Assembly (NCBI GenBank): GCA_022821965.1
Contig: JAJECN010000011.1
Location: forward strand, 45,232-109,231
Reading direction: 5' to 3'
Origin: Candidatus Poribacteria bacterium
GTDB taxonomy: Bacteria > Poribacteria > WGA-4E > WGA-3G
Length of the DNA stretch: 64,000 bases
The notes under the pieces are model-generated. The model was given only the letters and a program-made list of their open reading frames with translations, was not told the DNA's origin and made no database searches. A program made the position numbers and the translations under genes. Shown here one piece after another: positions 52,568 to 61,168 of this stretch. The stretch's first letter is position 1, and each line of letters starts with the position of its first letter.

Positions 52568-52806
52568 AAGTGACATATTTCCATGACACTGACACAGCAT
52601 TGATTGAATTTTCAACGCGTAACGCTGTTGAAACGAAGGAAATTAGCGAGAATATTTACATTGACGTAGATGCTTCAGGAAATCCCGTCTCAATGACTAT
52701 TGAGCACGCTGAGCAAAACACCGATTTGCCGAATTTATCTTATGTGCCAACAGGTTACGCAGCACCTAACCAACTTTTGGAAGAACAGGCAGAGAACCGC
52801 CAGTAG
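52564..52806 (+). CDS. DUF2283-type small protein, second gene of a coupled pair
   Basis: An 80-residue acidic protein (MKVTYFHDTDTALIEFS, SENIYIDVDASGNPVSMTIEHAEQ), clear DUF2283. The start codon overlaps the upstream stop (ATGA), so translation is coupled. The acidic charge and the position after a basic partner suggest an antitoxin, but DUF2283 has no established function that I can point to. Confidence 0.8.
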   Translation: MKVTYFHDTDTALIEFSTRNAVETKEISENIYIDVDASGNPVSMTIEHAEQNTDLPNLSYVPTGYAAPNQLLEEQAENRQ

Positions 52807-52988
52807 GCGTGGATACGAAAAAGGAGCGGTTTCAATCTCGCTATCAAATGTTTGTCTATATCTATAGGATTTTTATGCTGCAAGGTGTCTCTTAGACTCG
52901 TTTAAGTGGCAGTTTTTCAATGTAATACCTCAATGTCTATAGTTGCCCGATAAGAACTACAAACGCTACTCATCCTCCAGGAGGATTA

Positions 52989-53843
52989 GTGAACATAAAT
53001 ACAACGTCTGAGGCACGAAAGTTTAGACTGACTCCTGAAGAACGATCCTCTTGGAACGAAAACGGATACTTTGTCCGCCGTGACGTTTTTACTAAAGAAG
53101 AGAACGACTTTTTAGCGCAAATCGCTGATGACATTGCCCTCGGCAAACGACCCTTCCCCGACTACCATATCTTTCAAAACGCATTAGTCAGAGACGGTAA
53201 AGTCAAAGAACAAGGCATCTATGCGATGCACAATATCCAATATGTAAGTTGTAATTGTCAAGAATTCCTTGCGCGTACGCGCGATCCCCGTCTAACCGAC
53301 CCCGTTGTTGACATACTCGGTCCAGATATTCTTGGTCTCAACAATCTCTATATTTGGAAACCCCCAAAGATCGGTTTAGGGTTCCCGTGGCATCAAGATA
53401 AATGGTATTTTAACCATCAGTACAAAACCGGAACGACAGTCGCGACATGGACAGCGATTGATGCAGCAGATAAAGAAAACGGGTGTTTATACGTTATCCC
53501 GGGCAGCCATAAGTATGGTGTTCGTGATCATAAAGAGCTGGAAGGCTCACAACAAGGAGAGTTTAAACAGGCAGAAGGTGCTCGTGATGAAGATGGCGCT
53601 GCGGTAGAAATCCCTCCTGGAGCGGTCATTTGGTTTAATAGTCAAGTCCTCCATAAAAGCACGGATAATCACAGTGAACGTTTCAGACGCGCAAACATAG
53701 CACATTATATTAGTGCAAAAGCGGAATGGACACGTCCTGAAGCTGTAAATAAAAAACGACCGCCTATGTGGATCCGCGGTGAAACCTACCCGGGTATGGG
53801 AGATGAAGTTCAACGCGACATCATACCGATTTTGGATGATTGA
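52989..53843 (+). CDS. PhyH-family dioxygenase, tandem copy 1
   Basis: A 284-residue Fe(II)/2-oxoglutarate dioxygenase-like protein from GTG 52989 behind AGGAGG. The iron site is complete: FPWHQDKWYF (HxD near residues 135-137) and VLHKSTDNH (distal His near 218), with RFRRANIAHY supplying the oxoglutarate-binding Arg. A GCLYVIPGSHKYG block is typical. The substrate is unknown; PhyH enzymes hydroxylate lipids, alkaloids or halogenated compounds. The gene at 53859 is a close tandem copy, about 70% identical by eye, 15 bp downstream. Confidence 0.9.
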   Translation: MNINTTSEARKFRLTPEERSSWNENGYFVRRDVFTKEENDFLAQIADDIALGKRPFPDYHIFQNALVRDGKVKEQGIYAMHNIQYVSCNCQEFLARTRDPRLTDPVVDILGPDILGLNNLYIWKPPKIGLGFPWHQDKWYFNHQYKTGTTVATWTAIDAADKENGCLYVIPGSHKYGVRDHKELEGSQQGEFKQAEGARDEDGAAVEIPPGAVIWFNSQVLHKSTDNHSERFRRANIAHYISAKAEWTRPEAVNKKRPPMWIRGETYPGMGDEVQRDIIPILDD

Positions 53844-53858
53844 AGAATAGGAACACTC

Positions 53859-54716
53859 GTGGACATGAATACAACACCGAAAGAACGGAAGTTTAGACTG
53901 ACATCTGAAGAACGAACCTCTTGGGACGAGAACGGATACTTTATCCGGTACGATGTTTTTACCGAAAAAGAGAACGGCATTTTACGACGAATCGCTGATG
54001 ACATCGTTGATGGAAAACGACCTTTCCCGACAGCGAATATCGATCAAAACGCACTGGTAAGAGACGGAAAAGTTGAAGCCTTGGGTATCCAGGCAATGCA
54101 CAAGATCCATCATGTAAGTTGTTATATTTCTGAATTTCTTGCACGTGTGCGTGCCTCGCGTCTAACGGATCCGATCGTTGACCTGCTCGGTCCAAATCTG
54201 TTGAGTCAAGGCAATCTGTATATCTGGAAAGCCCCAAAGATTGGATTAGGATTCCCATGGCATCAAGATAAATGGTATTTTAATTGGCAATATAAAACTG
54301 AAATGACAGTCGGAACGTGGACTGCTATTGATGCGGCGGACAAAGAAAATGGTTGCCTATACGTTATTCCGGGTAGCCACAAATATGGGATTCTCGCGCA
54401 TGAGGACCTTGAAGGTTCACAACAGAATGAGTTTAAGATAGCGCGCGAAGCACCGGACGAAGATGGTGTTGCTGTTGAATTACCACCCGGAGCAGTCGTT
54501 TGGTTCAACAATCAACTTCTCCATAAAAGCATGGATAACCACAGTGCTCGCTTTAGAAGATGTAATGTTGTGCATTACATTAGTGGAAATGCAGAACGTA
54601 TACCTAAAAAGAATGTCCAGCAAGTCCGCCCGGTTATGTGGGTTCGAGGGGATACATATTCAGAAAAGATGGAACCCGTCTATCGTGATGTTTTACCGAT
54701 CCGAGAATCCGATTGA
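53859..54716 (+). CDS. PhyH-family dioxygenase, tandem copy 2
   Basis: The 285-residue paralog of the preceding gene keeps the iron motif (FPWHQDKWYF, LLHKSMDNH) and the GSHKYG loop. It starts at GTG 53859 (VDMNTTPKER), or ATG 53865 two codons on. Both copies retain all active-site residues, so duplication has not led to loss of either; they may differ in substrate. They are probably co-transcribed. Confidence 0.9.
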   Translation: MDMNTTPKERKFRLTSEERTSWDENGYFIRYDVFTEKENGILRRIADDIVDGKRPFPTANIDQNALVRDGKVEALGIQAMHKIHHVSCYISEFLARVRASRLTDPIVDLLGPNLLSQGNLYIWKAPKIGLGFPWHQDKWYFNWQYKTEMTVGTWTAIDAADKENGCLYVIPGSHKYGILAHEDLEGSQQNEFKIAREAPDEDGVAVELPPGAVVWFNNQLLHKSMDNHSARFRRCNVVHYISGNAERIPKKNVQQVRPVMWVRGDTYSEKMEPVYRDVLPIRESD

Positions 54717-54734
54717 AAAGTGAAGATGGACGAT

Positions 54735-54876
54735 TCAGGCATTCCTGCCAAGAAACAGTGTCTGTTTTAACAAATCGCCGGTGTAGATCGCATTCGGCAA
54801 GACCTCACACTCTGCCCAACACCCCGGACATTTATATACCCCAGTCCCGTTGTTTCTGAATGTTGTAGAATATCTT
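54735..54876 (-). pseudogene. Possible gene remnant with CxxC zinc-ribbon-like motif
   Basis: On the minus strand this frame reads NNGTGVYKCPGCWAECEVL and then TGDLLKQTLFLGRNA to TGA 54735. It opens just after an in-frame TGA and has no start codon. The CPGC-x3-C pattern looks like a piece of a zinc-binding protein. The rest of the gap 54717-54919 is without features. Confidence 0.25.
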
Positions 54877-54919
54877 CACGGAACCCGGTTCCACAATTCA
54901 CAAGCACAAGGAGAATGAT

Positions 54920-56689
54920 ATGCCCAAGTCCATGTACTTACCGAAAATTGTGGTGTTATCTGCTTTATGCCTCGCAATAATTGCTATAGGCACTGCGCAA
55001 ACACCCAACTTTCCAGAACGGATGCCGATTGTTGAACGCCCGTTTTCAGATGATCCTGACAAGTTCAGTTTTGCTATCATAGGTGACAAAACGGGTGGCG
55101 GCTTAGATAAGTGGCCAGTGTTTGATCGAGCGATAGATGAAATCAATATATTGAAGCCAGACTTCGCCATTATGGTCGGCGACTTAATACAGGGGGACAC
55201 AAGAGATCTTGAACAACTCGCAGCAGAATGGAAAGAATTCTGGCAACACGAATCCGATTTAATCATTCCGTTTCTGCCATTACCCGGTAACCACGACATT
55301 ACCAACCCAGTGATGTATGACTATTGGAAAGAACACCTCGGACGTACTTATTCAGCATTTACGTATAAAAATTGTCTATTTATAATGCTCAATACTGAGG
55401 AGTGGCATAATCCTGTGCACGCGGAGTGGGACTGGGAGAAAGAGGGCTGGTTCGGAGAGGCACAGGTTAAGTATGTGGAAGATGAATTAGCACAACATCC
55501 AAATGTACGGCACACGTTCGTCCTGATGCACAGACCTATATGGTTGTACGAACACTCGGGATGGGAGCACATTGAAGAAGCACTCGGTGCCAGGGCGTAC
55601 ACCGTTTTTGCTGGACACTACCATAATTTGACCTTGCACACCCGCAACGACCGTCGCTACTTTGTGCTCAGCGCAACAGGTGGTGGCTTGACACCACAAG
55701 AAGCACCAGAAGCCGGGGCTTTCGATCATTACAGTATTGTAACCGTAGATGACAAAGAAGTGAACGTTGCGATTATAGAACCGGGAAATGTCCATCCGGC
55801 TGACATCGCAGCGGCAGCCATTAAAGAGAAGATAGCGAATCTACTTACCTTTAATTCTCAATTCAACATTGATAGAACTCAACCCTTTTCCAGTGGTAAA
55901 CTCGAAATTGCGTTGGAAAACACGCTTGAAAAACAGTTAGAGGTTGACATAGCTTTCCATCCAAATCAGAATTGGCAGATTTCACCACACCGGCTATCAT
56001 TTCAAGTTAAACCCGGGCAGGCGACAAAAGGCACTGTTAGTCTTACAGTCGCATCTGATGCCTTAACGCCGTTGCCTATCTATGATTACTCAATCGTGTA
56101 CGGCGGCGAAAAATTGGCGGGTCGCAAGAATCTGTTCCATCCGATTGATAGATCGAATATGCATGTGCTCAAGGATTGGATGCTTCTCGGTCCCTTTGAC
56201 CTTGGTATAACAGAGGTGCCCACCAACGCGAACGATGTTCCATTCAATTTCATCGCAGTGTCTCTACCAGAGTCCGAGGTGGATAAAACGTACGAAGGAC
56301 AAAGCGGAGAGGTCGTTTGGCAAAAGCATCTCTCTGAAACGGAACGGATTAACTTGGACAATGCTTTCGGAAACCCTGATTGGGCATTCGGCTATGGCAC
56401 GACTCATATCAAAAGCCCCAATGCGCAGCGTGTATTCGCACAGATCGGGTGGGGATGCCACTTGGGCAGGCTATTTCTCAACGGAGTTGAGGTCCCTGAA
56501 GCGTCTATTCCGGGGACTCCTCTGTTTCGGGGATGGGCACACTTTGAGTTATCGTTGAAGGCAGGTTGGAACACCCTAACAATCCAGTCTGGAGACTATA
56601 CAGGCGGCTGGGATTATCGGATGGAAATTGCGGACGCTACGAACACGTTGCAATTTAGTATGAAACCTGTTGATCTCCAAAATCAATAG
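54920..56689 (+). CDS. Secreted metallophosphoesterase
   Basis: The 589-residue protein has a signal peptide (about 1-25) and a calcineurin-like phosphoesterase domain (about 45-290) with the full metal motif set: FAIIGDKTGG (Asp), MVGDLIQGD (GDx2), LPGNHDIT (GNHD), LMHRPIWL (His) and FAGHYHNL (GHxH). A C-terminal half (about 300-589) is beta-rich and not recognised; it may bind substrate or partner. It should hydrolyse phosphate esters outside the cytoplasm. AAGGAG lies before the ATG. It precedes the PhnY/PhnZ pair, so the region may serve phosphorus supply. Confidence 0.9.
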   Translation: MPKSMYLPKIVVLSALCLAIIAIGTAQTPNFPERMPIVERPFSDDPDKFSFAIIGDKTGGGLDKWPVFDRAIDEINILKPDFAIMVGDLIQGDTRDLEQLAAEWKEFWQHESDLIIPFLPLPGNHDITNPVMYDYWKEHLGRTYSAFTYKNCLFIMLNTEEWHNPVHAEWDWEKEGWFGEAQVKYVEDELAQHPNVRHTFVLMHRPIWLYEHSGWEHIEEALGARAYTVFAGHYHNLTLHTRNDRRYFVLSATGGGLTPQEAPEAGAFDHYSIVTVDDKEVNVAIIEPGNVHPADIAAAAIKEKIANLLTFNSQFNIDRTQPFSSGKLEIALENTLEKQLEVDIAFHPNQNWQISPHRLSFQVKPGQATKGTVSLTVASDALTPLPIYDYSIVYGGEKLAGRKNLFHPIDRSNMHVLKDWMLLGPFDLGITEVPTNANDVPFNFIAVSLPESEVDKTYEGQSGEVVWQKHLSETERINLDNAFGNPDWAFGYGTTHIKSPNAQRVFAQIGWGCHLGRLFLNGVEVPEASIPGTPLFRGWAHFELSLKAGWNTLTIQSGDYTGGWDYRMEIADATNTLQFSMKPVDLQNQ

Positions 56690-56714
56690 ATTGACGGGAG
56701 CCGCTCTCCAAAAT

Positions 56715-56743
56715 TTGACAAAAACGTTTCTACACGCTATACT
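56715..56743 (+). promoter_or_regulatory. Promoter for the phnY-like/phnZ pair
   Basis: TTGACA (56715-56720), 17 bp, TATACT (56738-56743). No Pho box was found by eye. Confidence 0.65.
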
Positions 56744-56779
56744 GACATCTAAGAGATAGGACTTACGCAGCTTCCGTTG

Positions 56780-56804
56780 CTGGCGAGATTTCAAACCTCG
56801 CCAG
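56780..56804. repeat. REP-like palindrome CTGGCGAGATT / AACCTCGCCAG
   Basis: Eleven-base arms with one mismatch and a 3-base loop in the leader of the phnY-like gene. Confidence 0.5.
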
Positions 56805-56876
56805 CGGTGTATGGCAGTGGTTATTCTTAAGAAAATTGCGTAGGTCTTAAAAGAATTATCCACAAGGAAAAGGATT

Positions 56877-57668
56877 ATGTCTCACCTTAAGTCAGAAGAC
56901 CATCGAAACTGGAACACCAACGGTTATCTGAAAATCCCTGGCTTTTTCCCTACCGAAGAGGTAAAAAGTCTGCAGGCGTGGGTTTCTGATATCTCGAACT
57001 GGGAGCCGACTCCGGATAAGTGGATGCATCATTACGAATCCACACCAGATGGACCGCGACTCTCCCGCTCAGAAAATTTTGTGCCGTATCACACCGGTAT
57101 GAAAGCAACTGTGACGCGTGGTAAAGTGTTAGATGTTGTTTCCGAGTTGATGGAAGAACCGGCAGTCCTCTACAAGGAGAAAATCAATTACAAGTATCCC
57201 GGCGGTGGTGGTTATGCTGCCCATCAGGACGCGCCCGCTTATGAGTTTATCGACTACCATATTACCTGTTTAATCTCTGTGGATTCCGCAACGCCTGAAA
57301 GTGGTTGTCTCTATTTCGCATCTGGAAGACACCAAGAAGGATTTATCGCACTGGATGAAAAGGGATGTGTCGCCCCTGAAACCGCCTCGACGATGGAGTG
57401 GATCGCGGTGCCGACAGATCCTGGGGATATTCTCCTGTTCGGCTCCTACATCCCACATAAAAGCCCGACAAACTGTTCAGGACAGCCGAGACGCATTATC
57501 TATCTCACCTACAATGCCAGTTCGCAAGGCGACTGGCGTGAGCAGTATTATGCTGACAAACGACAGGCTTTCTCAGAATACGCGAAAGACAGCTCAAACC
57601 GAGACAAGCAAATTAGCAAAATCGCACATTTTCAAGGAAAAACTGTAAATCATGCAAAATTACATTGA
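56877..57668 (+). CDS. PhnY-like Fe(II)/2-oxoglutarate dioxygenase for phosphonates
   Basis: The 263-residue PhyH-superfamily protein has the iron site AAHQDAPAY (HxD near 116-118) and a distal His in YIPHKSPTN, with PRRIIYLTYN (Arg). Its last 17 bp overlap the phnZ gene, as expected for PhnY-PhnZ-type or TmpA-TmpB-type operons. In these, the first enzyme adds a hydroxyl next to phosphorus and the second breaks the C-P bond. The substrate could be 2-aminoethylphosphonate or a methylated relative. AAGGA lies before the ATG. There is no signal peptide. Confidence 0.8.
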   Translation: MSHLKSEDHRNWNTNGYLKIPGFFPTEEVKSLQAWVSDISNWEPTPDKWMHHYESTPDGPRLSRSENFVPYHTGMKATVTRGKVLDVVSELMEEPAVLYKEKINYKYPGGGGYAAHQDAPAYEFIDYHITCLISVDSATPESGCLYFASGRHQEGFIALDEKGCVAPETASTMEWIAVPTDPGDILLFGSYIPHKSPTNCSGQPRRIIYLTYNASSQGDWREQYYADKRQAFSEYAKDSSNRDKQISKIAHFQGKTVNHAKLH

Positions 57669-58254
57669 TCAGAGTCTTGCACAGGAAATGACGGGTGCAA
57701 CTGCACCACAAAAGGTTGAGGCACTCTTCGACTACATGGAAAGGCGCGGACAGTCATTTTATGACGAGGTCGTGACACAGTTGGAGCACGCACTCCAATG
57801 TGCTGCCCTCGCACGACAGAATGAAGCAAGTTCCACGCTGATTACAGGTGCTTTACTTCACGATATCGGACACATCATCTTAGATGAACACAATGCCGAT
57901 AAAGCCTTTCTTGACATGGATCTGAATCATGAAGCGGTTGGTGCGCAGTATCTGGCACCGTTTTTTCCGGAAGCCGTTACAACACCGATCCGATTACACG
58001 TTCCAGCAAAAAGGTATCTGTGTACAACTGATCCGTCTTACCATGACGGGTTATCCGAAGCATCGAAAAGGAGTCTCATAGTCCAGGGTGGTGTCATGTC
58101 AGACAAGGAGCGGGAGGCATTTGAACAGATCCCACATTTCGAGGATGGGCTTACGCTACGACGATGGGACGATCTGGCAAAGGTGAAAGGATTAGAGATT
58201 TCGGGGTTAGAAGCCTACCGAGACATCGTGCAACAGTGCTTAAGTGACAGATAA
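57652..58254 (+). CDS. phnZ: PhnZ-like HD-domain C-P bond-cleaving oxygenase
   Basis: A 200-residue HD-domain protein of the mixed-valent diiron oxygenase family. Iron ligands are seen in QLEHALQCAALA, ALLHDIGH, LNHEAVGAQYL and LHVPAKRYL. The family-specific block near the C-terminus, PSYHDGLSEASKRSL then QGGVM, matches PhnZ closely. PhnZ cleaves 1-hydroxy-2-aminoethylphosphonate to glycine and phosphate. Start at ATG 57652, inside the end of the upstream gene, so the pair is coupled. It makes phosphonate use in this organism likely; no importer is in the window. Confidence 0.88.
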   Translation: MQNYIDQSLAQEMTGATAPQKVEALFDYMERRGQSFYDEVVTQLEHALQCAALARQNEASSTLITGALLHDIGHIILDEHNADKAFLDMDLNHEAVGAQYLAPFFPEAVTTPIRLHVPAKRYLCTTDPSYHDGLSEASKRSLIVQGGVMSDKEREAFEQIPHFEDGLTLRRWDDLAKVKGLEISGLEAYRDIVQQCLSDR

Positions 58255-58270
58255 AGCCATCTGAAAAAGA

Positions 58271-58300
58271 TTGGCATCGTGATGCTGTCGATGGTATAAT
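58271..58300 (+). promoter_or_regulatory. Promoter for the DUF3990 pair
   Basis: TTGGCA (58271-58276), 18 bp, TATAAT (58295-58300). Confidence 0.65.
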
Positions 58301-58338
58301 AATGTTAACAAAAGGAGCGTAAATTAAGGAGAATATTA

Positions 58339-58872
58339 GTGGCCTGGACAAATCGGCCCCTCGTGCTTTATCACGGTACTACCAATATTGCAGCATCAGC
58401 TATAAGCACCCCTTCAGACTCAAAGCCCCATAATATTGACTTGACGCTTTGTAACCCAAAGGCAGATTTTGGTCAAGGTTTCTACCTGACAACGGTTCTA
58501 ACACAGGCAGAAGATTGGGCAGACAGGCAGTTTAGATACTTGTCCAGAAAAACCAAGGAATCGACGCATGCGGTGGTACTTAGGTTTGAAGTAGACAGAA
58601 ACCACTTAGCATCTTTGTTAAGTTTATGTTTCGTGACAGACGGTCCAAGCCCAGACTATCGGGATTTTGTTGAGTATTGCCGTAATCAAATGGGACCTCA
58701 CTTGCTATATGGTGATAGAAATTATGATATTGTCTTTGGACCCGTTACGCTCTGGCCACAAAGGTTAGTCATCAAAGATGCTGATCAGATGAGTTTTCAT
58801 ACGGAAGCAGCACTGGAAATACTCCCTGCGCCAATTTTACACAGTCAAGGAACACCAACCTATAATCTATAA
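58339..58872 (+). CDS. DUF3990-type protein, possible ADP-ribosyltransferase toxin
   Basis: The 177-residue protein starts at GTG 58339 (MAWTNRPLVL) behind AAGGAG. Two family blocks are clear: LVLYHGTTNIA and ADFGQGFYLTTVLTQAEDWA, a pattern found in DUF3990 proteins that resemble ADP-ribosyltransferases. It has its own promoter and is followed, after 27 bp, by a small gene of unknown family. Together they could be a toxin-antitoxin module; the order toxin first is plausible. No catalytic Glu could be assigned with certainty. Confidence 0.75.
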   Translation: MAWTNRPLVLYHGTTNIAASAISTPSDSKPHNIDLTLCNPKADFGQGFYLTTVLTQAEDWADRQFRYLSRKTKESTHAVVLRFEVDRNHLASLLSLCFVTDGPSPDYRDFVEYCRNQMGPHLLYGDRNYDIVFGPVTLWPQRLVIKDADQMSFHTEAALEILPAPILHSQGTPTYNL

Positions 58873-58899
58873 AATTTAGTCTGACACGGAGGTATAACA

Positions 58900-59190
58900 A
58901 TGGCTGTAAAAGACCCTAATGTTCCTTTGCCTCGCCCCTATGTAGATGCATACTGGGAACTGGTACGCAGATGTCTGACCGATTTTTTTTCCGAACCACC
59001 AGATGAAGCAGAGGCTTTACAAAAGAAAATTGAAAGCCTACCCTGCGCACGTCAAGATGTTTTCTATCATGGAGATCCCTTGAGTCTGGCGGAGGGGCTT
59101 GCTGGCAAACAGGCAACCGAAAGCCAACACACTCAGTTCCTGCAGATGGTAAGAGGATACCATCTTCCTGGATTTGGTTGGTTAGATTGA
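58900..59190 (+). CDS. Small protein of unknown family next to DUF3990 gene
   Basis: A 96-residue protein (MAVKDPNVPLPRPYVDAYWE) with GGAGGT 7 bp before the ATG. I do not recognise the family. It is mildly acidic, without membrane segment or signal peptide. Its position directly after the DUF3990 gene, sharing its promoter, suggests an antitoxin or immunity function, which is inference. Confidence 0.6.
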   Translation: MAVKDPNVPLPRPYVDAYWELVRRCLTDFFSEPPDEAEALQKKIESLPCARQDVFYHGDPLSLAEGLAGKQATESQHTQFLQMVRGYHLPGFGWLD

Positions 59191-59220
59191 TGACACATTT
59201 TGATTTAAGAGGTTTAGAAA

Positions 59221-59901
59221 ATGAGCTACGAAGTAATAGAGTCAAAGTTTATCGCGACACCAGAAAAGGGTGAAGTCTCTTCAATCCTGATGCGTCCAGA
59301 CGACGCGGAGTGGCTGCTCGTCCTCGGACACGGTGCGGGCACAAACATGCGCTCCTCAACGCTCCAAACGATAGCCGAACGCTTGGCGGATATAGGTATC
59401 GCAACGTTCCGTTACCAGTTCCCTTACATGGAACGGGGTGGCGGTGGTAGGGAATCGGAGGCAGTTGCACTCCAAACTGTCCGATCCGCTGCGGCTGCTG
59501 CGAATGAGGCAGCAAGCGATTTATCCATCCTTGTCGGTGGACACTCCTATAGTGGACGCATGTCCTCAATGTCCGCAGCGAAGGAACCGATTGAACATGT
59601 CAAAGGGCTTGTGTTTTTCGCATTTCCGTTGCATCCTTCTGGCAGAGAAGGCACGGAACGCGCCGAGCACCTCGCTGATGTCACAATCCCGATGCTATTC
59701 CTTTCTGGAACTCGCGACAAGTTGGCGGTACTTGACTTGTTAGAGCCTGTCTGTGAAAAACTCGGCGACAAAGCGACTCTACATCTATTAGACACAGCAG
59801 ACCATGGGTTTAAGACCTTAAAACGCTCGCGTAAATCGGATGAAGACGTTTTCGTTGAGATGGCGCGGGTTCTCAGCGAATGGACTGAAACACTCAATTA
59901 A
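59221..59901 (+). CDS. Alpha/beta hydrolase, KANL3/Tex30-like
   Basis: A 226-residue cytoplasmic alpha/beta hydrolase: LVLGHGAGTNMRSS near the start, GGHSYSGRMSS (nucleophile Ser), LFLSGTRDKL (Asp) and TADHGFK (His) in normal order. This set is typical of the KANL3/Tex30 type in bacteria. Substrate unknown. AGAGGT lies before the ATG. It is 31 bp after the preceding small gene and 26 bp before the next secreted protein, so it may be in one transcript with either. Confidence 0.85.
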   Translation: MSYEVIESKFIATPEKGEVSSILMRPDDAEWLLVLGHGAGTNMRSSTLQTIAERLADIGIATFRYQFPYMERGGGGRESEAVALQTVRSAAAAANEAASDLSILVGGHSYSGRMSSMSAAKEPIEHVKGLVFFAFPLHPSGREGTERAEHLADVTIPMLFLSGTRDKLAVLDLLEPVCEKLGDKATLHLLDTADHGFKTLKRSRKSDEDVFVEMARVLSEWTETLN

Positions 59902-59926
59902 TAACAAAGCTTTCAGGAGGCTTATC

Positions 59927-60658
59927 ATGATGATGTTAAAGCGAAGTTTGGCATTCAGTCTCGGGCTCCTGTTTTTGGGGTTCAATGCATTTGGCGACGT
60001 GTGGTACAGTGAGAATTTTGACAACTTCAAAGATGGTGACATCGCTGGGCAAGATGATTGGAAAACGGCAATGAACCAAAAAACTTGCCAAATTGGAAGC
60101 GAGGTGAAGCGCGGGGACGCAGGCAAAAGTATTTTGGTCACAGAAAACACGATGGTCACCAGAAGTTTTGAAGGCACACATGATGGAATTCAGTACACTT
60201 CATTATTCACGCAGCGGGAAAAGGGCGCAGGCACAATGCTGTTTTATATCGGTGGAGACGCCATCAAGTGGGGAGGGGCTGCTGTCTTTAATATTTCTGC
60301 GGATGCCGCTATCAATGCCCTCGACGGCACTACAGGACAAAAAGTGGCGCAGGGAAAATTCGGTGAATGGCATCATTTCCGCATCGTGCTCGACTTTAAA
60401 AAGAAAACTTACGATTTTTACGTCGATGACGAACAAGTCGCCGATGATTTCGGTTTTAGAGGCGAGGGCGGCAAAGGCGGTGTGAATCCGAGTCTAAGTT
60501 GGATCTTCTTCGGTTGGGACCACCCCACCGCGCTGACCAATTATATTGATGACATTGAAATGGGAGACGGTGAGGGCGAAACGGCTGGCAAACCGCAAGC
60601 GGTTTCCGCCTCAGACAAACTCGCCACCACTTGGGGAAGAATCAAGCAGCGATTGTAG
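59927..60658 (+). CDS. Secreted jelly-roll protein with TTWGRIK tail
   Basis: The start is ATG 59927 (MMMLKRSLAF) behind CAGGAGG, giving 243 residues. A signal peptide (about 1-22, ending NAFG) is followed by a concanavalin-like body (WYSENFDNFKDGDIAGQDDW, EWHHFRIVLDFKKKTYDFYV, TNYIDDIEMGDG). The C-terminus SASDKLATTWGRIKQRL carries the shared tail. It is in the same broad class as the LamG and DUF1080 proteins here and likely a surface carbohydrate-binding protein. The frame as extended to 59840 overlaps the upstream gene and is not supported. Confidence 0.82.
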   Translation: MMMLKRSLAFSLGLLFLGFNAFGDVWYSENFDNFKDGDIAGQDDWKTAMNQKTCQIGSEVKRGDAGKSILVTENTMVTRSFEGTHDGIQYTSLFTQREKGAGTMLFYIGGDAIKWGGAAVFNISADAAINALDGTTGQKVAQGKFGEWHHFRIVLDFKKKTYDFYVDDEQVADDFGFRGEGGKGGVNPSLSWIFFGWDHPTALTNYIDDIEMGDGEGETAGKPQAVSASDKLATTWGRIKQRL

Positions 60659-60772
60659 CATTTTCTATAATCACACACTTTTTCAGAAATACCTCATCGG
60701 TAACGGGCTCATGTTCTTATGGACTTTTTTGGGTTGCAACCTTTCGACGAGTCGTGTCATCTTATTTCGCGC

Positions 60773-60905
60773 CTACCCGGTTATCACTTGAGCCCGTTCG
60801 CGTTGCAACTCAGCGTCCACTTTACCAAACGCATTCGCCACAATGATTAAGTCTTGAATACTCACACTTCTCAAAGTCTTAGAATATGACTCACAGGAAG
60901 CAGTT
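60773..60905 (-). pseudogene. Dockerin-like repeat remnant
   Basis: On the minus strand a short frame reads VSIQDLIIVANAFGKVDAEL before a stop at 60773. This is one dockerin-type EF-hand-like repeat as found at the ends of large secreted proteins; no start codon and no second repeat are visible. It lies in a 510-bp gap (60659-61168) otherwise without genes. Confidence 0.35.
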
Positions 60906-61113
60906 CACCGAGCTGAAAGCGCGTCTGAAATTCGCGCGTTTTTTCACGGTTCTGCAAACCACACCCACGAATACATTTCATCTGCCACTCCGAATTTGAA
61001 TTTCCATTATAATGCTATGTCCCTATGTCAAACTCACGTCAACATATTTTTTGCAGATAACATCTGGGTGACATAATACTCACGAGGAGTCCTTCTCGTA
61101 AGTCCGAAGTTTC

Positions 61114-61142
61114 TTGAAATTACACAGCAATAATGGTATGCT
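61114..61142 (+). promoter_or_regulatory. Promoter for the AlbA/RecG-like gene
   Basis: TTGAAA (61114-61119), 17 bp, TATGCT (61137-61142). Confidence 0.45.
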
Positions 61143-61168
61143 TTCAATAAGACTACCGGAGAAAAGAT

